A stretch of DNA of 64,000 bases from positions 17,501-81,500 of the forward strand of contig NC_082698.1 in assembly GCF_949987515.2 (NCBI RefSeq), given 5' to 3'. Source of the stretch: Delphinus delphis. Its lineage: Eukaryota; Chordata; Mammalia; Artiodactyla; Delphinidae. Positions 37,621 to 49,594 of this stretch are shown here, in pieces. The position numbers and the translations under genes are program-made. The notes under the pieces are model-generated. The model was not told where the DNA came from. It was given only the letters and a program-made list of their open reading frames with translations, and searched no databases. Numbering within the stretch: position 1 is the first letter of the stretch; the number at the start of each line of letters is the position of its first letter.

Positions 37621-40600
37621 CCTAACCCGTACGCTAACGCTAACCCGCGCCCTCACACGTACGCTCCCCCTAAAGCGTTGTCGTACCCTCACCTGGACCC
37701 TAAACCGTCCCCGACCCTAACCCTAACCCTAGCCCGAACCCTAACCCTAACCCTTCCCCGAAGCCTGACCCTCACCCGTCCCATAATCCTAACCCGTACG
37801 CTAAGGCTAACCCGCGCCCTCACACGTACGCTCCCCCTAAAGCGTTGTCTTACCCTCACCTGGACCCTAAACCGTCCCCGTCCGCTAACCCTAACCCTAG
37901 CCCGAACCCTAACCCTAACCCTTCCCCGAAGCCTGACCCTCACCTGTCCCCTAATCCTAACCCGTACGCTACCGCTAACCCACGCCCTCACACGTACGCT
38001 CCCCCTAAAGCGTTGTCTTACCCTCACCTGGACCCTAAACCGTCCCCGTCCCCTAACCCTAACCCTAGCCCGAACCCTAAGCCTAACACTACCCCGAAGC
38101 CTGACCCTCACCCGTCCCCTAATCTTAACCCGTACGCTAACGCTAAAACGTGCCCTCTCACGTACGCTCCCCCTAAAACGTTGTCGTACCCTCACCTGGA
38201 CCCTAAACCATCCCTGTCCCCTAACCCTAACCCTAGCCCGAACCCTAAGCCTAACCCTTCCCCGAAGCCTGACCCTCACCCGTCCCCTAATCCTAACCCG
38301 TACGCTAACGCTAACCCGCGCCCTCACATGCACGCTCCCCCTATAGCGTTGTCGTACCCTCACTTGGACCATAAACCGTCCCCGTCCCCTAACGCTAACC
38401 CTAGCCCGAACCCTAACCCTAACCCTTCCCCGAAGCCTGACCCTCACCCGTCCCCTAACCTAACCCGTACGCTAACGCTAACCCGCGCCCTCACACGTAC
38501 GTTCCCCCTAAAGCGTTGTCGTACCCTCACCTGGACCCTAAACCGTCTCCGTCCCCTAACCCTAACCCTAGCCCGAACCCTAACCGTAAACCTTCGCCGA
38601 AGCCTGACCCTCACCCGTCCCCTAATCCTAACCCGTACGCTAACGCTAACCCGCGCCCTCAGACGTACGCTCCCCCTAAAGCGTTGCCGTACGCTCACCT
38701 GGACCCTAAACCGTCCCCGTCCCCTAACCCTAACCCTAGCCCGAACCCTAACCCTAACCCTTCCCCGAAGCCTGACCCTCACCCGTCCCCTAATCCTAAC
38801 CCGTACGCTAAGGCTAACCCGCGCCCTCACATGTACGCTCCCCCTAAAGCGTTGTCGAACCATCACCTGGACCCTAAACCGTCCCAGTCCCCTAACTCTA
38901 ACCCTAGCCCGAACCCTAACCCTAACCCTGCCCCGAAGCCTGACCCTCACCCGTCCCCTAATCCTAACCTGTACGCTAACGCTAACCCACGCCCTCACAC
39001 GTACGCTCCCCCTAAAGCGTTGTCGTACCCTCACCTGGACCCTAAACCGTCCCCGTCCCCTAACCCTAACCCCAGCCCGAACCCTAAGCCTAACCCTTCC
39101 CCGAAGCCTGACCCTCACCCGTCCCCTAATCCTAACCCGTACGCTAACGCTAACCCGCGCCCTCACACGTTCGCTCCCCCTAAAGCATTGTCGTACCCTC
39201 ACCTGGACCCTAAACCGTCCCCGTCCCCTAACCCTAACCCTAGCCCGAATCCTAACCCTAACCCTTCCCCGAAGCCGGACCCTCACCCGTCCCCTAATCC
39301 TAACCCGTGCGCTAACGCTAACACGCGCCCTCACACGTACGCTCCCCCTAAAGTGTTGTCGTACCCTCACCTGGACCCTAAACCGTCCCCGTCCCCTAAC
39401 CCTAACCCTAGCCCGAACCCTAACCCTAACCCTTACCCGAAGCCTGACCCTCACCAATCCCCTAATCCTAACCCGTACGCTAACACTAACCTGCACCCTC
39501 ACACGTACGCTCCCCCTAAAGCGTTGTCGTACCCTCACCTGGACCCTAAACCGTCCCCGTCCCCTAACCCTAACCCTAGCCCGAACCCTAACCCTAACCC
39601 TTCCCCGAAGCCTGACCCTCACCCGTCCCCTAATCCTAACCCGTACGCTAACGCTAACCCACGCCCTCACACGTACGCTCCCCTAAAGCGTTGTCGTACC
39701 CTCACCTGGACCCTAAACCGTCCCCGTCCCCTAACCCTAACCCTAGCCCGAACCCTAAGCCTAACCCTTCCCCGAAGCCTGACCCTCACCCGTCCCCTAA
39801 TCTTAACCCGTACGCTAATGCTAAACCGTGCCCTCACACGTACGTTCCCCCTAAAGCGTTGTCGTACCCTCACCTGGATCCTAAACAGTCCCCGTCCCCT
39901 AACACTAACCCTAGCCCGAGCCCTAACCCTAAACCTTCCCCGAAGCCTGACCCTCACCCGTCCTCTAATCCTAACCCGTACGCTAACGCTAACACACGCC
40001 CTCACACATACGCTCCCCCTAAAGCGTTGTCGTACCCTCACCTGGACCCTAAACCGTCCCAGTCCCCTAACCCTAACCCTAGCCCGAACCCTAAGCCTAA
40101 CCCTTCCCCGAAGCCTGACCCTCACCCGTCCCCTAATCTTAACCTGTACGCTAATGCTAAACCGTGCCCTCACACGTACGTTCCCCCTAAAGCGTTGTCG
40201 TACCCTCACCTGGATCCTAAACAGTCCCCGTCCCCTAACCCTAACCCTAGCCCGAGCCCTAACCCTAAACCTTCCCCGAAGCCTGACCCTCACCCGTCCC
40301 CTAATCCTAACCCGTACGCTAACGCTAACCCGCGCCCTCACACCTACGCTCCCCCTAAAGCGTTGTCGTACCCTCACCTGGACCCTAAACCGTCCCCGTC
40401 CCCTAACCCTAACCCTAGCCCGAACCCTAAGCCTAACCCTTGCCCGAAGCCTGAGACTCACCCGTCCCCTAATCCTAACCCGTACGCTAACGCTAACACG
40501 CGCCCTCACATGTACGCTCCCCCTAAAGCGTTGTCGTACCCTCACCTGGACCCTAAACCGTCCCCGTCCCCTAACCCTAACCCTAGCCCGAACCCCAACC

Positions 40601-40977
40601 CTAACCCTTCCCTGAAGCCTGACCCTCACCCGTCCCCTAATCCTAAACCGTACGCTCAGACTAACCCGCGCCCTCACACGCACGCTCCCCCTAAAGCGTT
40701 GCCGTACCCTCACCTGGACCCTAAACCGTCCCCGTCCCCTAACCCTAACCCTAGCCCGAACCCTAACCCTAACCCTTCGCCGAAGCCTGGCCCTCACCCG
40801 TCCCCTAATCCTAACCCGTACGCTAACGCTAAACCGCGCCCTCACACGTACGCTCCCCCTAAAGCGTTGTCGTACCCTCACCTGGACCCTAAACCGTCCC
40901 TGTCCCCTAACCCTAACCCTAGCCCGACCTAACTCTTCCCCGAAGCCTGACCCTCACCCGTCCCCTAATCCTAACCC
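37621..40977 (+). repeat. Type B block 5 (with one A-like monomer)
   Basis: About 20 monomers, mostly type B. The ccgtctccgtcccc monomer following cctaacctaacccg starts at 38516 and recurs at 43545, 5029 bp later (30 monomers minus 11 bp, all 11 bp visible as deletions). One A-like monomer with gctcagactaac and acgcacgct lies at about 40650-40760 and matches the edge of the A islands. The block ends at an 8-bp core deletion, agcccgacctaactc, at 40921-40935, the largest single deletion in this part of the array. Confidence 0.8.
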
Positions 40978-42170
40978 GTACGCTAATACTAACCTGCGCC
41001 CTCACACGTAGGCTCCCCCTAAAGCGTTGCAGTACCCTCACCTGGACCCTAAACCGTCCCTGTCCCCTAACCCTAACCCTAGCCCGAACCCTAACCCTAA
41101 CCCTTCCCCGAAGCATGACCCTCACCCGTCCCCTAATCCTAACCCGTACGCTAACACTAACCCGCGCCCTCACACGCACGCTCCCCGTAAAGCGTTGCCA
41201 TACCCTCACCTGGACCCTAAACTGTCCCCGTACCCTAACCCTAACCCTAGCCCGAACCCTAACCCTAACCCTTCCCCGAAGCCTGACCCTCACCCGTCCC
41301 ATAATCCTAACCCGTACGCTAACACTAACCCGCGCCCTCACCTGCACACTCCCCCTAAAGCGTTGCCGTACCCTCACCTGGACCCTAAACCGTCCCCGTC
41401 CCCTAACACTAACCCTAGCCCGAACCCTAACCCTAACCCTTCCCCGAATCCTGACCCTCAACCGTCCCCTAATCCTAACCCGTACGCTAACACTAACCCG
41501 CGCCCTCACACGCACGCTCCCCCTAAAGCGTTGCGGTACCCTCACCTGGACCCTAAACCGTCCCCGTCCCCTAACCCTAACCCTAGCCCGAACCCCAACC
41601 CTAACCCTTCCCTGAAGCCTGACACTCACCCGTTCCCAAATCCTAACGCGTACGCTCAGACTAACCCGCGCCCTCACACGCACGCTCCCCCTAAAGCGTT
41701 GCCGTACCCTCACCTGGACCCTAAACCGTCCCCGTCCCCTAACCCTAACTCTAGCCCGAACCCTAACCCTAACCCTTCCCCGAAGCCTGACCCTCACCCA
41801 TCCCCTAATCCTAACCCGTACGCTAACACTAACCCGCGCCCTCACACGCAGGCTCCCCCGAAAGCGTTGCCGTACCCTCACCTGGACCCTAAACCGTCCC
41901 CATCCCCTAACCCTAACCCTAGCCCGAACCCTAACCCTAACCCTTCCCCGAAGCCTGACCCTCACCCGTCCCTAATCCTAACCCGTACGCTAACACTAAC
42001 CCGCGCCCTCACACGCACGCTCCCCCTAAAGCGTTGCCGTACCCTCACCTGGACCCTAAACCGTCCCCGTCCCCTAACCCTAACCCTAGCCCGAACCCCA
42101 ACCCTAACCCTTCCCTGAAGCCTGACCCTCACCCGTCCCCTAATCCTAAACCGTACGCTCAGACTAACCT
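40978..42170 (+). repeat. Type A island 2 (copy of island 1)
   Basis: Copy of the A island at 36164-37620, offset 4692 bp, with the same private variants in the same order and only scattered substitutions (for example gaagcatgacc at 41110 and ttgcggtacc near 41533). The copy ends differently: after gctcagactaac it passes directly to acgtacgctcccc and ttgtcttacc (about 42165-42207), whereas island 1 continues for another monomer and then B. The right edge is therefore a separate exchange point. Confidence 0.82.
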
Positions 42171-45100
42171 GCGCCCTCACACGTACGCTCCCCCTAAAGC
42201 GTTGTCTTACCCTCACCTGGACCCTAAACCGTCCCCGTCCCCTAACCCTAACCCTAGCCCCAACCCTAACCCTAAACCTTCCCCGAAGCCTGACCCTCAC
42301 CCGTCCCCTAATCCTAACCCGTACGCTACCGCTAACCCACGCCCTCACACGTACGCTCCCCCTAAAGCGTTGTCGTACCCTCACCTGGACCCTAAACTGT
42401 CCCCGTCCCCTAACCCTAACCCTAGCCCGAACCCTAAGCCTAACCCTTGCCCGAAGCCTGACCCTCACCCGTCCCCTAATCCTAACCCGTACGCTAACGC
42501 TAACACGCGCCCTCACATGTACGCTCCCCCTAAAGCGTTGTCGTACCCTCACCTGGACCCTAAACCGTCCCCGTCCCCTAACCCTAACCCTAGCCCGAAC
42601 CCTAACCCTAACCCTTCCCCAAAGCCTGACCCTCACCCGTCCCCTAATCCAAACCCGTACGCTAAGGCTAACCCGCGCCCTCACATGTACGCTCCCCCTA
42701 AAGCGTTGTCGTACCCTCACCTGGACCCTAAACCGTCCCCGTCCCCTAACCCTAAACCTAGCCCGAACCCTAACCCTAACCCTTCCCCGAAGCCAGACCC
42801 TCACCCGTCCCCTAATCCTAACCCGTACGCTAACGCTAACCCACGCCCTCACACGTACGCTCCCCCTAAAGCGTTGCCGTACCCTCACCTGGACCCTAAA
42901 CCGTCCCCGTCCCCTAACCTTAACCCTAGCCCGAACCCTAAGCCTAACCCTTGCCCGAAGCCTTACCCTCACCCGTCCCCTAATCCTAACCCGTACGCTA
43001 ACACTAACCCGCGCCCTCACACGTACGCTCCCCCTAAAGCGTTGTCGTACCCTCACCTGGACCCTAAACCGTCCCCGTCCCCTAACCCTAACCCTAGCCC
43101 GAACCCTAAGCCTAACACTACCCCGAAGCCTGACCCTCACCCGTCCCCTAATCTTAACCCGTACGCTAACGCTAAAACGTGCCCTCTCACGTACGCTCCC
43201 CCTAAAACGTTGTCGTACCCTCACCTGGACCCTAAACCATCCCTGTCCCCTAACCCTAACCCTAGCCCGAACCCTAAGCCTAACCCTTCCCCGAAGCCTG
43301 ACCCTCACCCGTCCCCTAATCCTAACCCGTACGCTAACGCTAACCCGCGCCCTCACATGCACGCTCCCCCTATAGCGTTGTCGTACCCTCACTTGGACCA
43401 TAAACCGTCCCCGTCCCCTAACGCTAACCCTAGCCCGAACCCTAACCCTAACCCTTCCCCGAAGCCTGACCCTCACCCGTCCCCTAACCTAACCCGTACG
43501 CTAACGCTAACCCGCGCCCTCACACGTACGTTCCCCCTAAAGCGTTGTCGTACCCTCACCTGGACCCTAAACCGTCTCCGTCCCCTAACCCTAACCCTAG
43601 CCCGAACCCTAACCGTAAACCTTCGCCGAAGCCTGAGCCTCACCCGTCCCCTAATCCTAACCCGTACGCTAACGCTAACCCGCGCCCTCACACGTACGCT
43701 CCCCCTAAAGCGTTGCCGTACCCTCACCTGGACCCTAAACCGTCCCCGTCCCCTAACCCTAACCCTAGCCCGAACCCTAACCCTAACCCTTCCCCGAAGC
43801 CTGACCCTCACCCGTCCCCTAATCCTAACCCGTACGCTAAGGCTAACCCGCGCCCTCACATGTACGCTCCCCCTAAAGCGTTGTCGAACCATCACCTGGA
43901 CCCTAAACCGTCCCAGTCCCCTAACTCTAACCCTAGCCCGAACCCTAACCCTAACCCTGCCCCGAAGCCTGACCCTCACCCGTCCCCTAATCCTAACCTG
44001 TACGCTAACGCTAACCCACGCCCTCACACGTACGCTCCCCCTAAAGCGTTGTCGTACCCTCACCTGGACCCTAAACCGTCCCCGTCCCCTAACCCTAACC
44101 TAGCCCGAACCCTAACCCTAACACTTCCCCGAAGCCTGACCCTCACCCGTCCCCTAATCCTAACCCGTACGCTAACGCTAACCCACGCCCTCACACGTAC
44201 GCTCCCCCTAAAGCGTTGTCGTACCCTCACCTGGACCCTAAACCGTCCCCGTCCCCTAACCTTAACCCTAGCCCGAACCCTAAGCCTAACCCTTGCCCAA
44301 AGCCTGACCCTCACCCGTCCCCTAATCCTAACCCGTACGCTAACGCTAACCCGCGCCCTCACACGTACGCTCCCCCTAAAGCGTTGTCGTACCCTCACCT
44401 GGACCCTAAAACGTCCCCGTCCCCTAACCCTAACCCTAACCCGAACCCTAACCCTAACACTTCCCCGAAGCCTGACCCTCACCCGTCCCCTAATCCTAAC
44501 CCGTACGCTAAGGCTAACCCGCGCCTTCACACGTACGCTGCCCCTAAAGCGTTGTCGTACCCTCTCCTGGACCCTAAACCATCCCCGTCCGCTAACCCTA
44601 ACCCTAGCCCGAACCCTAACCCTAACCCTTCCCCGAAGCCTGACCCTCACCTGTCCCCTAATCCTAACCCGTACGCTAACGCTAACCCACGCCCTCACAC
44701 GTACGCTCCCCTAAAGCGTTGTCGTACCCTCACCTGGACCCTAAACCGTCCCCGTCCCCTAACCCTAACCCTAGCCCGAACCCTAAGCCTAACCCTTCCC
44801 CGAAGCCTGACCCTCACCCGTCCCCTAATCTTAACCCGTACGCTAATGCTAAACCGTGCCCTCACACGTACGTTCCCCCTAAAACGTTGCCGTACCCTCA
44901 CCTGGACCCTAAACCGTCCCCGTCCCCTAACACTAACCCTAGCCCGAGCCCTAACCCTAAACCTTCCCCGAAGCCTGACCCTCACCCGTCCTCTAATCCT
45001 AACCCGTACGCTAACGCTAACACACGCCCTCACACATACGCTCCCCCTAAAGCGTTGTCGTACCCTCACCTGGACCCTAAACCGTCCCCGTCCCCTAACC

Positions 45101-47243
45101 CTAACCCTAGCCCGAACCCTAAGCCTAACCCTTCCCCGAAGCCTGACCCTCACCCGTCCCCTAATCTTAACCCGTACGCTAATGCTAAACCGTGCCCTCA
45201 CACGTACGTTCCCCCTAAAGCGTTGTCGTACCCTCACCTGGATCCTAAACAGTCCCCGTCCCCTAACCCTAACCCTAGCCCGAGCCCTAACCCTAAACCT
45301 TCCCCGAAGCCTGACCCTCACCCGTCCTCTAATCCTAACCCGTACGCTAACGCTAACACACGCCCTCACACGTACGCTCCCCCTAAAGCGTTGTCGTACC
45401 CTCACCTGGACCCTAAACCGTCACCGTCCCCTAACCCTAACCCTAGCCCAAACCCTAACCGTAACCCTTTTCCTAAGCCTGACCCTCACCCGTCCCCTAA
45501 TCCTAAACCATACGCTAACGCTAACCTGCGCCCTCACACGTACGCTCCCCCTAAAGCGTTGTCGTACCCTCACCTGGACCCTAAACCGTCCCCGTCCCCT
45601 AACCCTAACCCTAGCCCGAACCCTAACCCTAACCCTTCCCCGAAGCCTGACCCTCACCCGTCCCCTAATCCTAACCCGTACGCTAACGCTAACCCGCGCC
45701 CTCACACGTACGCTCCCCCTAAAGCGTTGTCATACCCTCACATGGACCCTAAAGCGTCTCCGTCCCCTAAGCCTAACCCTAGCCCGAAACCTAACCCTAA
45801 CCCTAACCCTTCCCCGAAGCCTGACCCTCACCCGTCCCCTAATCCTAACCCGTACGCTAACGCTAACCTGCGCCCTCACACGTACGCTCCCCCTAAAGCG
45901 TTGTCTTACCCTCACCTGGACCCTAAACCATCCCCGTCCCCTAACCCTAACCCTACCCCGAACCCTAACCCTAACCCTTCCCCGAAGCCTGACCCTCACC
46001 CGTGCCCTAATCCTAAACCGTACGCTAACGCTAACCCACGCCCTCACACGTACGCTCCCCCTAATGCGTTGTCGTACCCTCACCTGGACCCTAAACCGTC
46101 CCCGTCCCCTAACCCTAACCCTAGCCCGAACCCTAACCCTAACCCTTCCCCAAAGCCTGACCCTCACCCGTCCCCTAATCCTAACCCGTACGCTAACGCT
46201 AACCCGCGCCCTCACACGTACGCTCCCCCTAAAGCGTTGTCGTACCCTCACCTGGACCCTAAACCGTCCCCGTCCCCTAACCCTAACCCTGGCCCGAACC
46301 CTAACCCTAACCCTTCCCCAAAGCCTGAACCTCAACCGTCCCCTAATCCTAACCCGTACGCTAACGCTAACCCGCGCCCTCACACGTACGCTCCCCCTAA
46401 AGCGTTGCCGTACCCTCACCTGGACCCTAAACCGTCCCCGTCCCCTAACCCTAACCCTAGCCCGAACCCTAACCCTAACCCTTCCCCGAAGCCTGACCCT
46501 CACCCGTCCCCTAATCCTAACCCGTACGCTAACACTAACCCGCGCCCTCACACGTACGCTCCCCCTAAAGCGTTGTCGTACCCTCACCTAGATCCTAAAC
46601 AGTCCCTGTCCCCTAACCCTAACCCTAGCCCGAACCCTAACCCTAACCCTTCCCCGAAGCCTGACCCTCACCCGTCCCCTAATCCTAACCCGTACGCTAA
46701 CGCTAACCCGCGCCCTCACACGTACTCTCCCCCTAAAGCGTTGTCGTACCCTCACCTGGACCCTAAACCGTCCCCGTCCCCTAACCCTAACCCTAGCCCA
46801 AACCCTAACCGTAACCATTTTCCGAAGCCTGACCCTAACCCGTCCCCTAATCCTAACTCGTACGCTAACGCTAACCCGCGCCCTCACACGTACGCTCCCC
46901 CTAAAGCGTTGTCGTACTCTCACCTGGACCCTAAACCGTCCCCGTCCCCTAACCCTAACCCTAACCCGAACCCTAACCCTAACTCTTCCCCAAAGCCTGA
47001 CCCTCAACCGTCCCCTAATCCTAACCCGTACGCTAACGCTAACCCGCGCCCTCACACGTACGCTCCCCCTAAAGCGTTGTCGTACCCTCACCTGGACCCT
47101 AAACCGTCCCCGTCCCCTAACCCTAACCCTAGCCCGAACCCTAAGCCTAACCCTTCCTCGAAGCCTGACCCTCACCCGTCCCCTAATCCTAACCCGTACG
47201 CTAACGCTAACCCGCGCCCTCACACGTACGCTCCCCCTAAGCG
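42171..47243 (+). repeat. Type B block 6, about 30 monomers
   Basis: From the ttgtctt monomer at 42202 to the next HOR start at 47244 is 5042 bp, or 30 x 168 + 2. The difference is explained by -1 at 43488 (cctaacctaaccc), -1 at about 44100 (cctaacctagccc), -1 at about 44710 (gctcccctaaag), +6 in a 174-bp monomer near 45790 and -1 at ctaagcg near 47238. The first part, to about 45 kb, repeats 37.8-40.0 kb with an offset near 5.03 kb. The last part contains the tagatcctaaacagtcc landmark at 46589. Confidence 0.82.
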
Positions 47244-49594
47244 TTGTCTTACCCTCACCTGGACCCTAAACCGTCCCCGTCCCCTAACCCTAACCCTAGC
47301 CCCAACCCTAACCCTAAAACTTCCCCGAAGCCTGACCCTCACCCGTCCCCTAATCCTAACCCGTACGCTACCGCTAACCCGCGCCCTCACACCTACGCTC
47401 CCCCTAAAGCGTTGTCGTACCCTCACCTGGACCCTAAACCGTCCCCGTCCCCTAACCCTAACCCTAGCCCGAACCCTAAGCCTAACCCTTGCCCGAAGCC
47501 TGAGACTCACCCGTCCCCTAATCCTAACCCGTACGCTAACGCTAACACGCGCCCTCACATGTACGCTCCCCCTAAAGCGTTGTCGTACCCTCACCTGGAC
47601 CCTAAACTGTCCCCGTCCCCTAACCCTAACCCTAGCCCGAACCCTAACCCTAACTCTTCCCCGAAGCCTGACCCTCACCCGTCCCCTAATCCTAACCCGT
47701 ACGCTAAGGCTAACCCGCGCCCTCACATGTACGCTCCCCCTAAAGCGTTGTCGTACCCTCACCTGGACCCTAAACCGTCCCCGTCCCATAACCCTAACCC
47801 CAGCCCGAACCCTAAGCCTAACCCTTCCCCGAAGCCTGACCCTCACCCGTCCCCTAATCCTAACCCGTACGCTAACGCTAACCCGCGCCCTCACACGTTC
47901 GCTCCCCCTAAAGCGTTGTCGTACCCTCACCTGGACCCTAAACCGTCCCCGTCCCCTAACCCTAACCCTAGCCCGAATCCTAACCCTAACCCTTCCCCGA
48001 AGCCGGACCCTCACCCGTCCCCTAATCCTAACCCGTGCGCTAACGCTAACACGCGCCCTCACACGTACGCTCCCCCTAAAGTGTTGTCGTACCCTCACCT
48101 GGACCCTAAACCGTCCCCGTCCCCTAACCCTAACCCTAGCCCGAACCCTAACCCTAACCCTTCCCCGAAACCTGACCCTCACCCGTCCCCTAATCCTAAC
48201 CCGTACGCTAACACTAACCTGCACCCTCACACGTACGCTCCCCCTAAAGCGTTGTCGTTCCCTCACCTGGACCCTAAACCGTCCCCGTCCCCTAACCCTA
48301 ACCCTAGCCCGAACCCTAACCCTAACCCTTCTCCGAAGCCTGACCCTCACCCGTCCCCTAATCCTAACCCGTACACTAAGGCTAACCCACGACCTCACAA
48401 GTACGCTCCCCCTAAAGCGTTGTCGTACCCTCACCTGGACCCTAAACCGTCCCCGTCCCCTAACCCTAAACCTAGCCCGAACCCTAACCCTAACACTTCC
48501 CCGAAGCCTGACCCTCACCCGTCCCCTAAATCTAACCCGTACGCTAACGCTAACCCACGCCCTCACACGTACGCTCCCCCTAAAGCGTTGTCGTACCCTC
48601 ACCTGGACCCTAAACCGTCCCCGTCCCATAACCCTAACCCTAACCCGAACCCTAACCCTAACCCTTCCCCGAAGCCTGACCCTCACCCGTCCCCTAATCC
48701 TAACCCGTACGCTAAGGCTAACCCGCGCCTTCACACGTACGCTGCCCCTAAAGCGTTGTCGTACCCTCACCTGGACCCTAAACCATCCCCGTCCCCTAAC
48801 CCTAACCCTAGCCCGAACCCTAACCCTAACACTTCCCCGAAGCCTGACCCTCACCCGTCCCCTAATCCTAACCCGTACGCTAACGCTAACCCGCGCCCTC
48901 ACACGTACGCTCCCCCTAAAGCGTTGTCGTACCCTCACCTGGACCCTAAACCGTCCCCGTCCCCTAACCCTAACCCTAGCCCGAACCCTAACCCTAACCC
49001 TTCCCCGAAGCCTGACCCTCACCCGTCCCCTAATCCTAACCCGTACGCTAAGGCTAACCCGCGCATTCACACGTACGCTGCCGCTAAAGCGTTTTCGTAC
49101 CCTCACCTGGACCCTAAACCGTCCCCATCCCCTAACCCTAACCCTAGCCCGAACCCTAACCCTAACCCTTCCCCGAATCCTGACCCTCACCCGTCCCCTA
49201 ATCCTAACCCGTACGCTAACGCTAACCCACGCCCTCACACGTACGCTCCCCCTAAAGCGTTGTCGTACCCTCACCTGGACCCTAAACCGTCCCCGTCCCC
49301 TAACTCTAACCCTAGCCCGAACCCTAACCCTAACCCTTCCCCGAAGCCTGACCCTCACACGTCCCCTAATCCTAACCCGTACGCTAACGCTAACCCGCGC
49401 CCTCACACGAACGCTCCCCCTGAAGCGTTGTCGTACCCTCACCTGCACCCTAAACCGTCCCCGTCCCCTAACCCTAACCCTAGCCCAACCCTAAGCCTAA
49501 CCCTTCCCCGAAGCCTGACCCTCACCCGTCCCCTAATCCTAACCCGTACGCTGACGCTAACCCGCGCCCTCACACGTACGCTCCCCCTAAAGCG
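47244..49594 (+). repeat. HOR U1, 14-mer (2351 bp)
   Basis: The unit starts at the ttgtctt monomer whose core reads agccccaaccc and ctaaaacttcc. Its length is 14 x 168 - 1. The missing base is in the core at 49482 (agcccaaccctaagcc instead of agcccgaaccc). Landmarks are cacatgtacgctc, cacgttcgctc, aaagtgttgtc, gacctcacaagtacg, gcgccttcac and gctgccgctaaagcgttttc, then ccgaatcctgacc, cctaactctaacc and ctgaagcgttg before the end. Confidence 0.92.

Noticed and set aside
40921..40935. The 8-bp core deletion as a transposon footprint or insertion site
   Set aside because: There is no target duplication, inverted repeat or foreign base. It is a simple loss inside the telomeric core, like the smaller deletions near 1105, 4100 and 17120.
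44719..49494. Very long + strand open frame (about 1590 codons), Pro/Asn/Ser-rich then Leu/Thr/Arg-rich
   Set aside because: It is a by-product of the repeat: two + frames and one - frame are open over the same DNA, no start context or splice structure is visible, and the residue pattern switches from Pro-Asn to Leu-Thr wherever a monomer has a 1-bp indel. The same applies to all other long frames in the window.
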